Shown: positions 29,987 through 38,147 of the stretch, one piece after another | Layout: every line of letters begins with the position of its first letter | Position numbering within the stretch: position 1 is the stretch's first letter | DNA from: Patescibacteria group bacterium UBA4664 | Lineage (GTDB): Bacteria > Patescibacteriota > Saccharimonadia > CAILAD01 > BJGX01 | Assembly (NCBI GenBank): GCA_943354575.1 | Contig: CALRCL010000005.1 | Coordinates: forward strand, 1-38,147 | Reading direction: 5' to 3' | DNA length: 38,147 nucleotides | The notes under the pieces: generated by a model | The model's database searches: none | What the model was told of the DNA's origin: nothing | What the model saw: the letters and a program-made list of their open reading frames with translations, nothing else | Made by a program: the position numbers and the translations under genes

Positions 29987-30997
29987 ATGAACGAATTTAC
30001 TAATCAACAGCTAAATAGTTTGGTTGACTCGGCGCTCGGAACCCTTAAAAAGGATCGCGACAAGGAAGTTTTGCGACGCAGGGGCGGTATTAATACTAAA
30101 GCTCAGACTCTCGAAGAGATTGGTAACGAGATGAGCATCACCAGAGAAAGAGTACGTCAAATTGAAAAAGCGGCGCTGACACGACTGCAGGGCAAGTCTG
30201 ACCCTAAAGACCCCTTTGCGGCAGCATTAACCGGGCTTATTGATAGTCGCGGTGGGTTACTAAGCCTAGAGAGTCTTGGGCAGGCCATAAAACTAGATGA
30301 CAGCCTGCGACCTCACGTTATATTTTTGGTTAAGATAAACCCCGAGATCCTTTTTGTTGATCGCAATGACCACCACAGCGCCATGATAGCCGATGCCTCA
30401 AGCTTTGGGACTGAAGCTATTAAGTCGATTCATGATGAGCTGGTAGGGGCGGTTCGAAATTCTGGCAAACCCGCAAAGTTTGCTAGTATCTATAAGCTAA
30501 TTGACGGACCACACAGCGAGGAGACTTTGCAAGAAATGGCTCAGGCATCGCGCTATTTATGTGAGCTCGACGGCAACTGGGGCCTGACTACTTGGCCCGA
30601 GGTTAACCCTAAAAGCATTCGTGATAAAATATATCTTGTTCTAAAAAAGACTGGTCGGCCGATACATTTTTCTGAAATCGCCGACAAAATATCAACCCTA
30701 GCGGCGAATCCTAAAAAGGTCACTACTCAGGCGGTGCATAACGAACTGATCAAGGATTCTCGCTTTGTACTTATTGGGCGGGGCATATACGCGCTCTCAG
30801 AGTGGGGTTATCGTTCTGGCACTGTCGCTGATATCATAGAGGAGATTTTAAAAGAAGAAAAGATGCCCATGAATAAAGATGAAATCATCCGACGAGTTCT
30901 GGCTCGCAGGCAGGTCAAAACCACGACTATTGTTCTGAACCTTCAGGAAAAACCGCAGTTTAAGAGGATAGAAAAGGGCGTCTACGGACTAGCCTAG
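29987..30997 (+). CDS. Sigma-70 region 4 / HARE-HTH fusion regulator
   Basis: The 336-residue product begins with a sigma region 4 helix-turn-helix (LRRRGGINTKAQTLEEIGNEMSITRERVRQIEKAAL, residues about 29-63), which in sigma factors binds the -35 box. Region 2, needed to melt the -10 box, is absent, so it is not a complete sigma factor. Residues about 205-265 look like a HARE-HTH domain (GRPIHFSEIADKI ... LIGRGIYALSEWGY), also found in the RNA polymerase delta subunit and in chromatin factors. A further winged-helix-like unit ends in RIEKGVYGLA. It probably contacts RNA polymerase and DNA as an accessory factor. It has a strong promoter of its own. Confidence 0.78.
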   Translation: MNEFTNQQLNSLVDSALGTLKKDRDKEVLRRRGGINTKAQTLEEIGNEMSITRERVRQIEKAALTRLQGKSDPKDPFAAALTGLIDSRGGLLSLESLGQAIKLDDSLRPHVIFLVKINPEILFVDRNDHHSAMIADASSFGTEAIKSIHDELVGAVRNSGKPAKFASIYKLIDGPHSEETLQEMAQASRYLCELDGNWGLTTWPEVNPKSIRDKIYLVLKKTGRPIHFSEIADKISTLAANPKKVTTQAVHNELIKDSRFVLIGRGIYALSEWGYRSGTVADIIEEILKEEKMPMNKDEIIRRVLARRQVKTTTIVLNLQEKPQFKRIEKGVYGLA

Positions 30998-31053
30998 AGC
31001 TCAAGCAGTTAGCTAAAAGAGCATAAATTCAGTACAATAAATAGATACACAAT

Positions 31054-33711
31054 ATGGAAATCTTAAGCACTATTATTATAACGTTCGCACAGGTATTGAA
31101 TACCGTCCTTTTTGAATTCTGGGGCTGGCTACTAATAGCTGGCTGGCTGGCCTACAAAATATGGAAAAACAACCAGAAGGTGGCCTACATAGAGCGCTCG
31201 GAGCATGTGCTACTGCAGATTATTGTCCCCAAGGACAATGAAAAGAAAGAACTATCTGCCGAACAGCTCTTTGCAAGTTTGCATGGCATCTTGAGACCGG
31301 TTGGGGACGACGGTAGTATTCAGGAGCATATCAGCTTCGAGATTGTGTCGCACGACCACCTAATTTATTTTTATGTCTGGTGCCCAAAGCATCTTAAGGA
31401 CTATATCGAAAGTCAAGTCTATGCCCAGTATCCACTTGTACAAATTACACAGATGGATTCGGATTACAGCAAAAAGGATTTGGAAGGAAGAGGTGCTTTT
31501 GCAACCGAGATAGTACTTACTAAAGACGAAATTTTTCCGATTAAGACCTTTTTGACTTTCGAGGTAGACCCCTTGGCTGGTTTGACAACTGTTTTGTCGA
31601 GCCTTGGTGGTGATGAAGAGATGTGGATTCAAATGCTACTAGAGCCTGTCAATGACAACTGGCACTCCAAATCTCTGCGCTACATCGATGAGGTGCGCAA
31701 TGGCAAGCAGTCTGGCATCTTTGACAACTGGCAGAGCAGGTCCCTGAATTCGCCCTTCAAATTTACTAGGCTTCTAGCAATGGCGGCCTTCACTCCTAGC
31801 GTCTACCAAGCGCAGACGGCACCGAAATCTAAGCCCGATAAAAAAGAGCTTTCGACTGGTCAAACTACACTACTGTCAGCTGTCGAGACCAAGGCTCAAA
31901 AGCTTGGTTATGCTGTCAAGATCCGAGTCTGCTACATCGGAATTAGTGAGCAAGCTGCCAAGCAGCGTTTGCAAGCTCTAGTTGGTGGCTTTAAGCAATT
32001 TAATACCATTAACCTCAACGGCTTCGGTGGCACCCCGATGGTTGAGGGACAGGCTGGCCTGGAGGCTTACCAGCACAGACTCTTCGATGACTCTGGCTAT
32101 ATCCTCAATATAGAAGAAGTCGCCAGTGTTTATCATTTGCCACACACTAGTGTTGAGACCCCAAATATTGCTTACACCTCGACTAAGGTAGGGGAGCCAC
32201 CAGCAGGACTGCCAACCCTAGCCAACACCAAGCCAGAGGACTTGAGCCTCTTTGGCAGCACGACTTTTAGGCAGGGCAATGTAAAATTCGGAATCAAACG
32301 TATTGATCGTGAGAGACACCTATATGTAATCGGCAAAAGTGGGGTGGGTAAGTCTTATATGCTTAACCTGCTGGCACTTTCTGATATTCACCAAAACGAA
32401 GGCTTTGCAATTGTTGACCCACACGGCGATTTGGCCCAAGACATTATGCGTTTTATACCAGAGCACCGTATCAAAGATGTGATATATATTAATCCTGACG
32501 ATGTCGATTTTCCGGTGGCTTTTAACCCAATGGAATACAGTGATGCGAACAGGCGTAATAACATTGCATCTGAGATTGTCGGCGTTCTAAAAAAGATGTT
32601 CGGAGACAGCTGGGGCCCAAGGCTAGAGCATATTTTGCGCTTTACACTATTGGCGCTACTAGAAACTCCAGGTACTACGATGCTCGGAATTACCCGCATG
32701 CTAACAGATAAAAACTACCGCAAGATGATAGTTGATAATGTTGCCGACCCGGTTGTGAAGGCTTTTTGGCTAACAGAGTTTGCCAGCTGGAATGATAAGT
32801 TTGCGGCCGAGGCCGTCCAGCCTGTCCTTAATAAGGTCGGAGCATTTACGGCCGTGCCGATAGTCCGAAATATTATTGGTCAGCCCAATAGTTCGTTCTC
32901 GATACGCAAGGCCATGGATGAAGGTAAAATTATCATTGTAAACCTTAGCCGTGGTCTGATTGGTGAAGACAATGCCGCTATTTTGGGCTCGCTAATTATT
33001 ACCAAGATCCAGCTCGATGCGATGAGCCGTTCGGACATTGCAGATATCACAGCTAGGCGACCATTTTACCTCTATGTAGACGAATTTCAGAACTTCGCGA
33101 CGGAATCTTTTGCGGTAATTTTATCTGAAGCTCGCAAGTACGGCCTAAGACTAACAGTTGCCAACCAGTACGTCTCACAGATGCCAGAAGAGGTCAGGGA
33201 TGCGGTTTTTGGTAATGTCGGGTCGATGGTAGCCTTCAGGGTAGGGGCCGATGACGCACAATATTTATCTAAGTATTTTGAGCCAACTTTTGAGCCAATC
33301 GACCTGGTGAATCTTGATAAACGCAATATTTATGTATCGATGAGTATTGAAGGTCAGACCTCTATTCCGTTTAGCGCTCAGAGCCTTAATATGCCGCCGC
33401 CTTCTGACGATCATACAGCCGCCATTATCGAACATTCTAGGCATCACTACTCCATACCTCGCTCAGATGTAGAGCAGATCATCGCAGAGTGGGCGGCGCC
33501 ACCAGACGCCAGAGACGCTGCCAATAGAAATGACGGAGCTAAACCTGCCTATGGCCAAGCGAACAGCCAGGCGGCCCCCAGACAGCCCCAGCCGACTCAA
33601 AATAAGCCAGAGCTCCACGGCGTTGAGCCCAAAAGATACAGCGATATGATAAAAAATAAAGACCATGGCTCTAATCAAAACAACCGCTACAAGAAGCACT
33701 ACAAAAAATAA
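31054..33711 (+). CDS. Membrane-anchored VirB4/TraD-like ATPase (conjugation/type IV secretion-type)
   Basis: The 885-residue product starts with one membrane helix (residues about 18-37). A mixed region of about 390 residues without known catalytic motifs follows, then a HerA/TraD-class ATPase core: Walker A GKSGVGKSY (about 428), AIVDPHGDLAQDIM, Walker B FYLYVDEFQNF (about 675) and a TVANQYVSQM motif. The last 100 residues are Gln/Asn/Pro-rich and disordered. Such proteins pump DNA or filament subunits in type IV secretion or type IV pilus-like systems. No other secretion gene is in the window. In this lineage a role in DNA uptake or host contact is conceivable. A TACAAT lies 15 nt before the ATG. 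Confidence 0.8.
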   Translation: MEILSTIIITFAQVLNTVLFEFWGWLLIAGWLAYKIWKNNQKVAYIERSEHVLLQIIVPKDNEKKELSAEQLFASLHGILRPVGDDGSIQEHISFEIVSHDHLIYFYVWCPKHLKDYIESQVYAQYPLVQITQMDSDYSKKDLEGRGAFATEIVLTKDEIFPIKTFLTFEVDPLAGLTTVLSSLGGDEEMWIQMLLEPVNDNWHSKSLRYIDEVRNGKQSGIFDNWQSRSLNSPFKFTRLLAMAAFTPSVYQAQTAPKSKPDKKELSTGQTTLLSAVETKAQKLGYAVKIRVCYIGISEQAAKQRLQALVGGFKQFNTINLNGFGGTPMVEGQAGLEAYQHRLFDDSGYILNIEEVASVYHLPHTSVETPNIAYTSTKVGEPPAGLPTLANTKPEDLSLFGSTTFRQGNVKFGIKRIDRERHLYVIGKSGVGKSYMLNLLALSDIHQNEGFAIVDPHGDLAQDIMRFIPEHRIKDVIYINPDDVDFPVAFNPMEYSDANRRNNIASEIVGVLKKMFGDSWGPRLEHILRFTLLALLETPGTTMLGITRMLTDKNYRKMIVDNVADPVVKAFWLTEFASWNDKFAAEAVQPVLNKVGAFTAVPIVRNIIGQPNSSFSIRKAMDEGKIIIVNLSRGLIGEDNAAILGSLIITKIQLDAMSRSDIADITARRPFYLYVDEFQNFATESFAVILSEARKYGLRLTVANQYVSQMPEEVRDAVFGNVGSMVAFRVGADDAQYLSKYFEPTFEPIDLVNLDKRNIYVSMSIEGQTSIPFSAQSLNMPPPSDDHTAAIIEHSRHHYSIPRSDVEQIIAEWAAPPDARDAANRNDGAKPAYGQANSQAAPRQPQPTQNKPELHGVEPKRYSDMIKNKDHGSNQNNRYKKHYKK

Positions 33712-34030
33712 TGGACTAAGGCTTTATAGGCTAGTTTTACTTTTATAAAAGCAAAAAAGACATACCAATAGCCAGCTAAAAGAGAAATGTTACATGTCGC
33801 ACAATATATCTTTTGCGACATTATAACCGCCAAGGGCCATTTAAAGACTTAAATACCGTTTTGTATATTTTATTTGGCTTCCCCGTTTTTTTCGTTTTTT
33901 TCCTTTGGCACGCCGCATCATTAATCTCAATGCGGTTAGCTTGTATTGCTCTATAAAAAGACTAATAAACAAAAACCGAACTAGAATAGGGGTTGCTGGC
34001 ATTCTAGTCTAATTGGGCTGTTTTATAGGC
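33712..34030. other. Convergent intergenic region with hairpins
   Basis: These 319 nt separate the ATPase gene (plus) from ftsQ (minus). They hold a perfect 12-bp palindrome CTTTTATAAAAG (33740-33751), an 8-bp hairpin ATGTCGCA/TGCGACAT (33794-33821), a 6-bp hairpin CCGCAT/ATGCGG (33913-33935), two T runs near 33885-33901 and the ftsQ terminator. A minus-strand TATAAT overlaps the 8-bp hairpin (33825-33820). No ORF worth calling was seen, and no clear terminator for the ATPase gene. Confidence 0.4.
33979..34009 (-). terminator. Terminator of the mraY-ftsW-murG-ftsQ operon
   Basis: On the minus strand GACTAGAAT (34009-34001) pairs with ATTCTAGTT (33987-33979), 9 bp with one G-U around a 13-nt loop, followed after CGG by TTTTTGTTTATT. 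It lies 22 nt past the ftsQ stop. Confidence 0.65.
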
Positions 34031-34858
34031 TTACTTGTAGAAGGCTCGGCCCGGCACTCGCAGATCGATATACTGAGTAGCTTGCTTCTTTTGTGAAGCC
34101 AACAAATCTAGTGTTGCCTGAAGTGATCTAAGTTGTGAGTCTGGTGTTTCTTCAGTGTTAAACTTGATTTCGTAACCGGCATTAGTCTTGACGAGTAGTT
34201 CTTTGGTAGTTTCGGTGATATATATCTGTTCTGGACCAAGAGACTTGGCTTTAATGTAATCACCAACTTTGATTGCAAAGCTAACAAAATCTCGTGAAAG
34301 TATTTTGTTACCAACATCCACCGGTAGACTGCTGCCATCAGTGAGTGTGCTTAGGTCGGATGAATTTTCACCCAAAAATTCACTCATAACACGGCCGTTA
34401 ATCGATACTATATATTTTTTGCTACCGGTTTTCCATATTATTGCCGCCTTTTGCTCATCCGTCTTGACTATCAATTTGTTAGGAAATTGCTTCTCTACCA
34501 CTATTGCCTCTTGGCCTGTGAAAGTTTTTTGCAGTCTTCCCTTCAGGCTGCTGGCGTCCAGAAAAAGCCAGTTCTTCCCTGCTAAGCTAGAGTTCAGGTA
34601 TTTTGATACTTCACTGCTCAGGCTCTGTGAAAGCTCGGTGTTCGGTCCCTGTACGTCCACCTTGTCGATTCGAAAAATACTAGAAAAAAACACCACTCCT
34701 ACTGCTATAGCCAGCAAAAGAATATAAGGAGATACTTTTATTATTAGCCTCCACCAATTAATTTGCACTGAATGCTTGGAGACACCAGCGCCAGACTTTG
34801 CGTCGGTTTGTTGGAGTGGTGTAAATTCGTAAGATCTTTTGACCTGTCGTTTGCTCAA
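34031..34858 (-). CDS. ftsQ: Cell division protein FtsQ/DivIB
   Basis: The 275-residue product has a cytoplasmic N-terminus of about 38 residues, one membrane helix (VSPYILLLAIAVGVVFF), a POTRA domain starting at FRIDKVDVQGPN, and the beta domain ending near the C-terminus. FtsQ/DivIB joins the divisome through FtsB and FtsL and recruits FtsW-FtsI. The start overlaps the murG stop by 4 nt (ATGA), so translation is coupled. Sequence identity is low, as usual for this family, and its place after murG supports the call. Confidence 0.85.
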   Translation of the reverse strand: MSKRQVKRSYEFTPLQQTDAKSGAGVSKHSVQINWWRLIIKVSPYILLLAIAVGVVFFSSIFRIDKVDVQGPNTELSQSLSSEVSKYLNSSLAGKNWLFLDASSLKGRLQKTFTGQEAIVVEKQFPNKLIVKTDEQKAAIIWKTGSKKYIVSINGRVMSEFLGENSSDLSTLTDGSSLPVDVGNKILSRDFVSFAIKVGDYIKAKSLGPEQIYITETTKELLVKTNAGYEIKFNTEETPDSQLRSLQATLDLLASQKKQATQYIDLRVPGRAFYK

Positions 34859-36003
34859 TCTGCTGGCCTCTTATTTTTAGTGGCCAAGGCTATGATTATT
34901 TTGGCCAGCGAAATTGAAGCATCTGGATTAAAGAATTTGTGAATTGTATTGGCCAGATACTGCATTGAGCTCGGATCGCTAATGAGTTTGGATATCTCAT
35001 TAATTAGTCTGACCCCCTGAAGGTCTTCCTGTTGGAGTAATCGCACTGCTCCGTGCCTTGCTAGATACTGGGCGTTTTTAAGTTGGTGCTGGTTGGTTGA
35101 GCTTGGTAAAGGGACAATAATTGAGGGCTTTGACAATGCTGCTAGCTCAGATATGGAATTCATCCCGGCCCTTGCTACCACAATATCAGACCAGCGGTAT
35201 GCGGCTAGCATCTCGCCCGTCAAAAAACCGTGCGGGTCATAGCTGCGCTTATACTCTGTCAGTAGTCGGTGTTTGATTACGCGAGCGCGCTCAATTCCCT
35301 GTTTGCCTGCTATGTGCAAGATATTGAAGTTTTTAGTCAGAAGCTCGATGTTATTGAATACCAAATTATTGATAAATTCCGCACCCTGAGACCCAGCAAA
35401 AATCATAATGTTCGGTTTTTGTTCAGCAGGTTTTTTTTCTATTAAATTAGCCTCAATATAATACTCCGGACGCACAGGGTTGCCGGTGAAATAAAGCTTC
35501 GAAGTGTCCTCTACACTATAGGCTGACTTTGGAAAGCTAACTGCGATGGCTGAGGCCCGTTTGGCTAGGATGCTATTTGCCTTGCCCATCACGACATCGC
35601 TCTCGTGGATGACGTAAGGTATGTTGAGGTGCGCCGCTGCCAATCCGACTGGCAAACCAACATGACCTCCTTTAATGAAGACTACGTCGGGCCTAAACTG
35701 CTTAATTATTTTGCGGCTATACGAATACCCCTTGATAGTTTTTAAGATATCTGTGGCGTTTAGGGCTTGGGTTTTGAAGTCGGTAATTTCGCGAAATTTG
35801 CCACGGCCGTATCTTCTGAACTTGCCACTAGGGATTGACTTATAGTCAATACCGCTATGCTTGAGCAAGCTAGTTTCGTAATCATTTCCTGAGCAAACGA
35901 ATAATATTTCGCTGTCAGGATTAAGCTCGTGAAGTGACGCGATGACGGCGAGTACCGGCGATATGTGCCCGGCTGTTCCGCCCCCCGCTACTAGGATCTT
36001 CAT
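34855..36003 (-). CDS. murG: UDP-GlcNAc:lipid I N-acetylglucosaminyltransferase MurG
   Basis: The product has 382 residues from the second of two adjacent ATGs. GGAGG lies 3 nt before the first ATG (36006) and 6 nt before the second, which favours the second. The membrane-facing G loop is VAGGGTAGHISPVLAV. KGGHVGLPVGLAAAHLNIPYVIHESD and the C-terminal VARAGMNSISELAALSKPSIIVPLP are also diagnostic. MurG adds GlcNAc to lipid I to make lipid II on the inner membrane face. The gene begins inside the 3' end of ftsW, overlapping it by 83 nt in another frame. Confidence 0.95.
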   Translation of the reverse strand: MKILVAGGGTAGHISPVLAVIASLHELNPDSEILFVCSGNDYETSLLKHSGIDYKSIPSGKFRRYGRGKFREITDFKTQALNATDILKTIKGYSYSRKIIKQFRPDVVFIKGGHVGLPVGLAAAHLNIPYVIHESDVVMGKANSILAKRASAIAVSFPKSAYSVEDTSKLYFTGNPVRPEYYIEANLIEKKPAEQKPNIMIFAGSQGAEFINNLVFNNIELLTKNFNILHIAGKQGIERARVIKHRLLTEYKRSYDPHGFLTGEMLAAYRWSDIVVARAGMNSISELAALSKPSIIVPLPSSTNQHQLKNAQYLARHGAVRLLQQEDLQGVRLINEISKLISDPSSMQYLANTIHKFFNPDASISLAKIIIALATKNKRPAD

Positions 36004-37150
36004 CATAGACCTCCTTATAGGTGTATTTAGAAATGTTCTGCAATATTCCTACCGCTGTTAGCAGTGCCAGCATACTAGTGCCACCATAGCTAATAAACGG
36101 TAGTGTTATGCCAGTCAGTGGAATCAAATTTAGCATTGCCGAGATGTTTATCAGGGCCTGAGTAGTTATCCAGAATATAATACCACTCGCTAGTAGTCTA
36201 CCAAAATTGTCGGGCGCTGTCCTGGCAACCCTAGAACCCCTCCAAAAAAGTAGCCCGAATAATATGATCACAAATGAAGCACCAATTAATCCGGCTTCTT
36301 CACCAATGATTGCAAATATAGAATCGTTAGTTGCCTCTGGAAGATAGCCATAGGCCTGGAGGCTTTTGCCCAGCCCTCTGCCAAATATACCGCCGCTACC
36401 TATGGCGATTAGGGCTTGGTTGATATGATAGCCAGCTCCCGAGGAATCTTCGGTATGATTAAAAAATGTGGTCAGTCTGGCAATTCGATAAGGTGCCAGC
36501 AATGCCAATAGCCCTGCAACACCACCGAGTAATAGAGTGGCAAGCGTTGCGCTCCACCACTTAACTCCAGAGATGAAATACATCGCGAGCATTGTAGATA
36601 TTATGACCATCGCGCTACCCATATCTCTTTGTATTGCGACTGCCAAAACAGCAATTACAGCGATTATAAACATAAATGGTAGCAAGCCTTCGAGTGGCTT
36701 GGACAGGTTTTTTTTATTTTTTGTTAGCCAGGCGGCCATAAATATCACGGCCCCAATCTTGAAAAACTCGACCGGCTGAAAGCTAAAAAAAGCCAGCTTG
36801 ACCCAGCGAGTGGCTCCACCACTACTAATTGCCAGGCCTGGCACCAAAACCAAGAACATCAGTACGATTGTGCCGATAAAAATCGGTGTGGCGTATTTTT
36901 GCCAAAAATGATAGTCGATTTTGCTAGCTACTATCCAACCAGCAATACCCAGCAACATGCCGACGGATTGAGTAATAAAAAAACTATTTGTATCACTTGT
37001 ACCAGAAGTACGCTTTAGAACTGCAATCCATCCCGTGGAATATATCAAAATTAGTCCGATGCCGACCAAAAACAGAACTAAGATCGTTAGCATATAATCT
37101 GGTCGGTGCTTATAAAAGATTGCTTTTTTTTGTTTTTGGCGCTGCTCCAT
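35921..37150 (-). CDS. ftsW: SEDS-family peptidoglycan glycosyltransferase FtsW
   Basis: From the ATG at 37150 the product has 409 residues and about ten membrane helices. The start is chosen because AAAGGA lies 6 nt upstream and the mraY stop ends 4 nt before it; the in-frame ATG at 37186 lies inside mraY. SEDS landmarks are GGIFGRGLGKSLQAYGYLPEATNDSIFAIIGEEAGLIGA and PLTGITLPFISYGGTSML. SEDS proteins polymerise lipid II glycan chains. RodA is the alternative, but the location between mraY and murG favours FtsW. Its Arg/His-rich last 28 residues are encoded over the start of murG. Confidence 0.92.
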   Translation of the reverse strand: MEQRQKQKKAIFYKHRPDYMLTILVLFLVGIGLILIYSTGWIAVLKRTSGTSDTNSFFITQSVGMLLGIAGWIVASKIDYHFWQKYATPIFIGTIVLMFLVLVPGLAISSGGATRWVKLAFFSFQPVEFFKIGAVIFMAAWLTKNKKNLSKPLEGLLPFMFIIAVIAVLAVAIQRDMGSAMVIISTMLAMYFISGVKWWSATLATLLLGGVAGLLALLAPYRIARLTTFFNHTEDSSGAGYHINQALIAIGSGGIFGRGLGKSLQAYGYLPEATNDSIFAIIGEEAGLIGASFVIILFGLLFWRGSRVARTAPDNFGRLLASGIIFWITTQALINISAMLNLIPLTGITLPFISYGGTSMLALLTAVGILQNISKYTYKEVYDEDPSSGGRNSRAHIAGTRRHRVTSRA

Positions 37151-37154
37151 TTTG

Positions 37155-38147
37155 CTATCCTTTGCCAACCAGCGCAACCATGACACCTAGGCCGGCGCAA
37201 ATCCCCCCTATGATCCAAAGCCTCATCGTAACTTTTGTTTCAGGCCAACCTTTGGCTTCGAGGTGATGATGAAGTGGTGCGGAAATAAATATTTTGCGCT
37301 TAAAAATTTTCTTAGATAGAATCTGAATGACACTCGATCCAGCTTCGGCCACGAAGACTAGTCCGATGATCGGCAGTACAAAAACAGAATTAGTTAGCAT
37401 CGCTACAATACCGAGGGCGGTACCAAGGGCAAATGAGCCAACATCGCCCATAAAAAACCTTGCTGGATATATATTGAACCAAGTATACGCAAGTACTGCA
37501 CCTGCCGTTGCCATACAGAAGCCGGCTATTCCAATATTACCCTGGGCCAAGGCGATAATGGCAAAAGCGCCAAAAGACGTGGCCAAGAGCCCACCCGAGA
37601 GACCATCCAGACCATCGGTAATATTGACGGCATTAGCAGTTGAGACGATCACTAAAATAAATAGAGGTATATATAAAATTCCAATCTCGAAATCTCCTAC
37701 TGCAGGAATATGTATCATTCCGTAGCCTAGCTTGAAGTAAAAGTACAATGCCCCAGCTATGGCAATCATTAGTATTAGCGAGAACTTGATAATACTTTTT
37801 AAGCCCGCCACTCCTTTGCCTGAGCCTCGGATGTTGATTATGTCATCGAGCAGACCGATGGATCCTGCTGCCAACAGTCCAAAAAGTGGCAAATAGGTCT
37901 GTGATCTGGAAAGATTTAATGCTAGAGTCACAAGAGCCACAGCCACAATAACAATAATTCCGGCCATTGTTGGGATGTTACGTTTATGCTTCTCGGCGTG
38001 CAAACTAGCAAACACTGTGGCTTTTTCGCCCGTCGTGGTTGTTTCGCGTATTTTTTTCCAGAGCTTTAGTTTGAAAGCAAAATAAGTATAGATGGGCGTC
38101 AGGGCGATCGCTATACCAAAGCCCAGCGAGGCCTGAATAAAAATGAA
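37155..38147 (-). CDS. mraY: Phospho-N-acetylmuramoyl-pentapeptide-transferase MraY, 5' end beyond the window
   Basis: The frame is open through the right edge, so 330 residues are visible and the N-terminus is missing. An internal GTG at 38015 would cut off the conserved first helix (LGFGIAIALTPIYTYFAF) and is not the start. MraY motifs are NIPTMAGI, the catalytic NAVNITDGLDGLSGG, FFMGDVGSFALG and the APLHHHLEAKGW histidine loop. MraY transfers phospho-MurNAc-pentapeptide to undecaprenyl phosphate to make lipid I. It heads the visible part of the operon mraY-ftsW-murG-ftsQ. Confidence 0.95.
   Translation of the reverse strand, partial: FIFIQASLGFGIAIALTPIYTYFAFKLKLWKKIRETTTTGEKATVFASLHAEKHKRNIPTMAGIIVIVAVALVTLALNLSRSQTYLPLFGLLAAGSIGLLDDIINIRGSGKGVAGLKSIIKFSLILMIAIAGALYFYFKLGYGMIHIPAVGDFEIGILYIPLFILVIVSTANAVNITDGLDGLSGGLLATSFGAFAIIALAQGNIGIAGFCMATAGAVLAYTWFNIYPARFFMGDVGSFALGTALGIVAMLTNSVFVLPIIGLVFVAEAGSSVIQILSKKIFKRKIFISAPLHHHLEAKGWPETKVTMRLWIIGGICAGLGVMVALVGKG

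Noticed and set aside
37151-37186. Longer ftsW starting at 37186
   Set aside because: It would overlap mraY by 32 nt, while the ATG at 37150 has AAAGGA at proper spacing.
1-38147. CRISPR arrays, insertion sequences, prophage or integrase genes
   Set aside because: No regularly spaced direct repeats, transposase or integrase motifs, or flanking terminal repeats were seen.

Overview
The window comes from a small-genome bacterium of the Patescibacteria / Candidate Phyla Radiation, most likely a Saccharibacterium (TM7). This is inferred from gene content, not proven. Pointers are an aspartyl-tRNA synthetase lacking its bacterial insertion domain, a sigma-70 region 4 / HARE-HTH fusion, a VirB4/TraD-like ATPase with an N-terminal membrane anchor, a reduced division cluster, and many genes whose -10 box lies only 6-10 nt before the start codon. 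TGA is used as a stop codon throughout.

Layout. 1-3.9 kb: a transporter tail, a secreted DUF2892 protein, a BauB-like cupin, DUF2177 and DUF1295 membrane proteins, a GGDEF protein and a small basic protein. 4.0-6.4 kb: a HAD-IB phosphatase and a DUF2779 nuclease-like protein. 6.5-8.0 kb: an island of unknown genes arranged around a 33-bp palindrome. 8.0-14.2 kb: an exported bactofilin-like membrane protein, a MacB-type ABC pair, and a DrrAB-type ABC pair preceded by a vestigial copy of its own 5' end and an unknown membrane protein. 14.3-14.7 kb: two overlapping microproteins followed by a hairpin-rich stretch and a strong terminator. 14.8-16.6 kb: a COG0523 metallochaperone and a flavin oxidoreductase transcribed divergently from 34 bp. 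16.7-18.9 kb: a histidine kinase and a single-domain response regulator.

18.9-25.0 kb is a tight core operon, aspS-scpA-scpB-rluB-dacA-der-pth. It links tRNA charging, chromosome condensation, rRNA modification, wall trimming, ribosome assembly and peptidyl-tRNA recycling. dprA follows and is flanked by two apparent non-coding RNA genes. One is about 220 nt on the minus strand and presents an anti-Shine-Dalgarno-like loop. The other is about 395 nt on the plus strand, with a near-consensus promoter, an 11-bp closing helix, a pseudoknot and a strong terminator. I could match neither to a known RNA family. Then come a small membrane protein, topA, the sigma-like regulator behind its own promoter and a 9-codon leader ORF, and the conjugation-type ATPase. 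The right end, on the minus strand, is mraY-ftsW-murG-ftsQ, without murD or murC between them; mraY runs off the window.

The strongest candidates for something undescribed are the two RNA genes around dprA, followed by the microprotein/hairpin locus and the palindrome-centred unknown genes. No tRNA, rRNA, CRISPR array, transposase or integrase was found.
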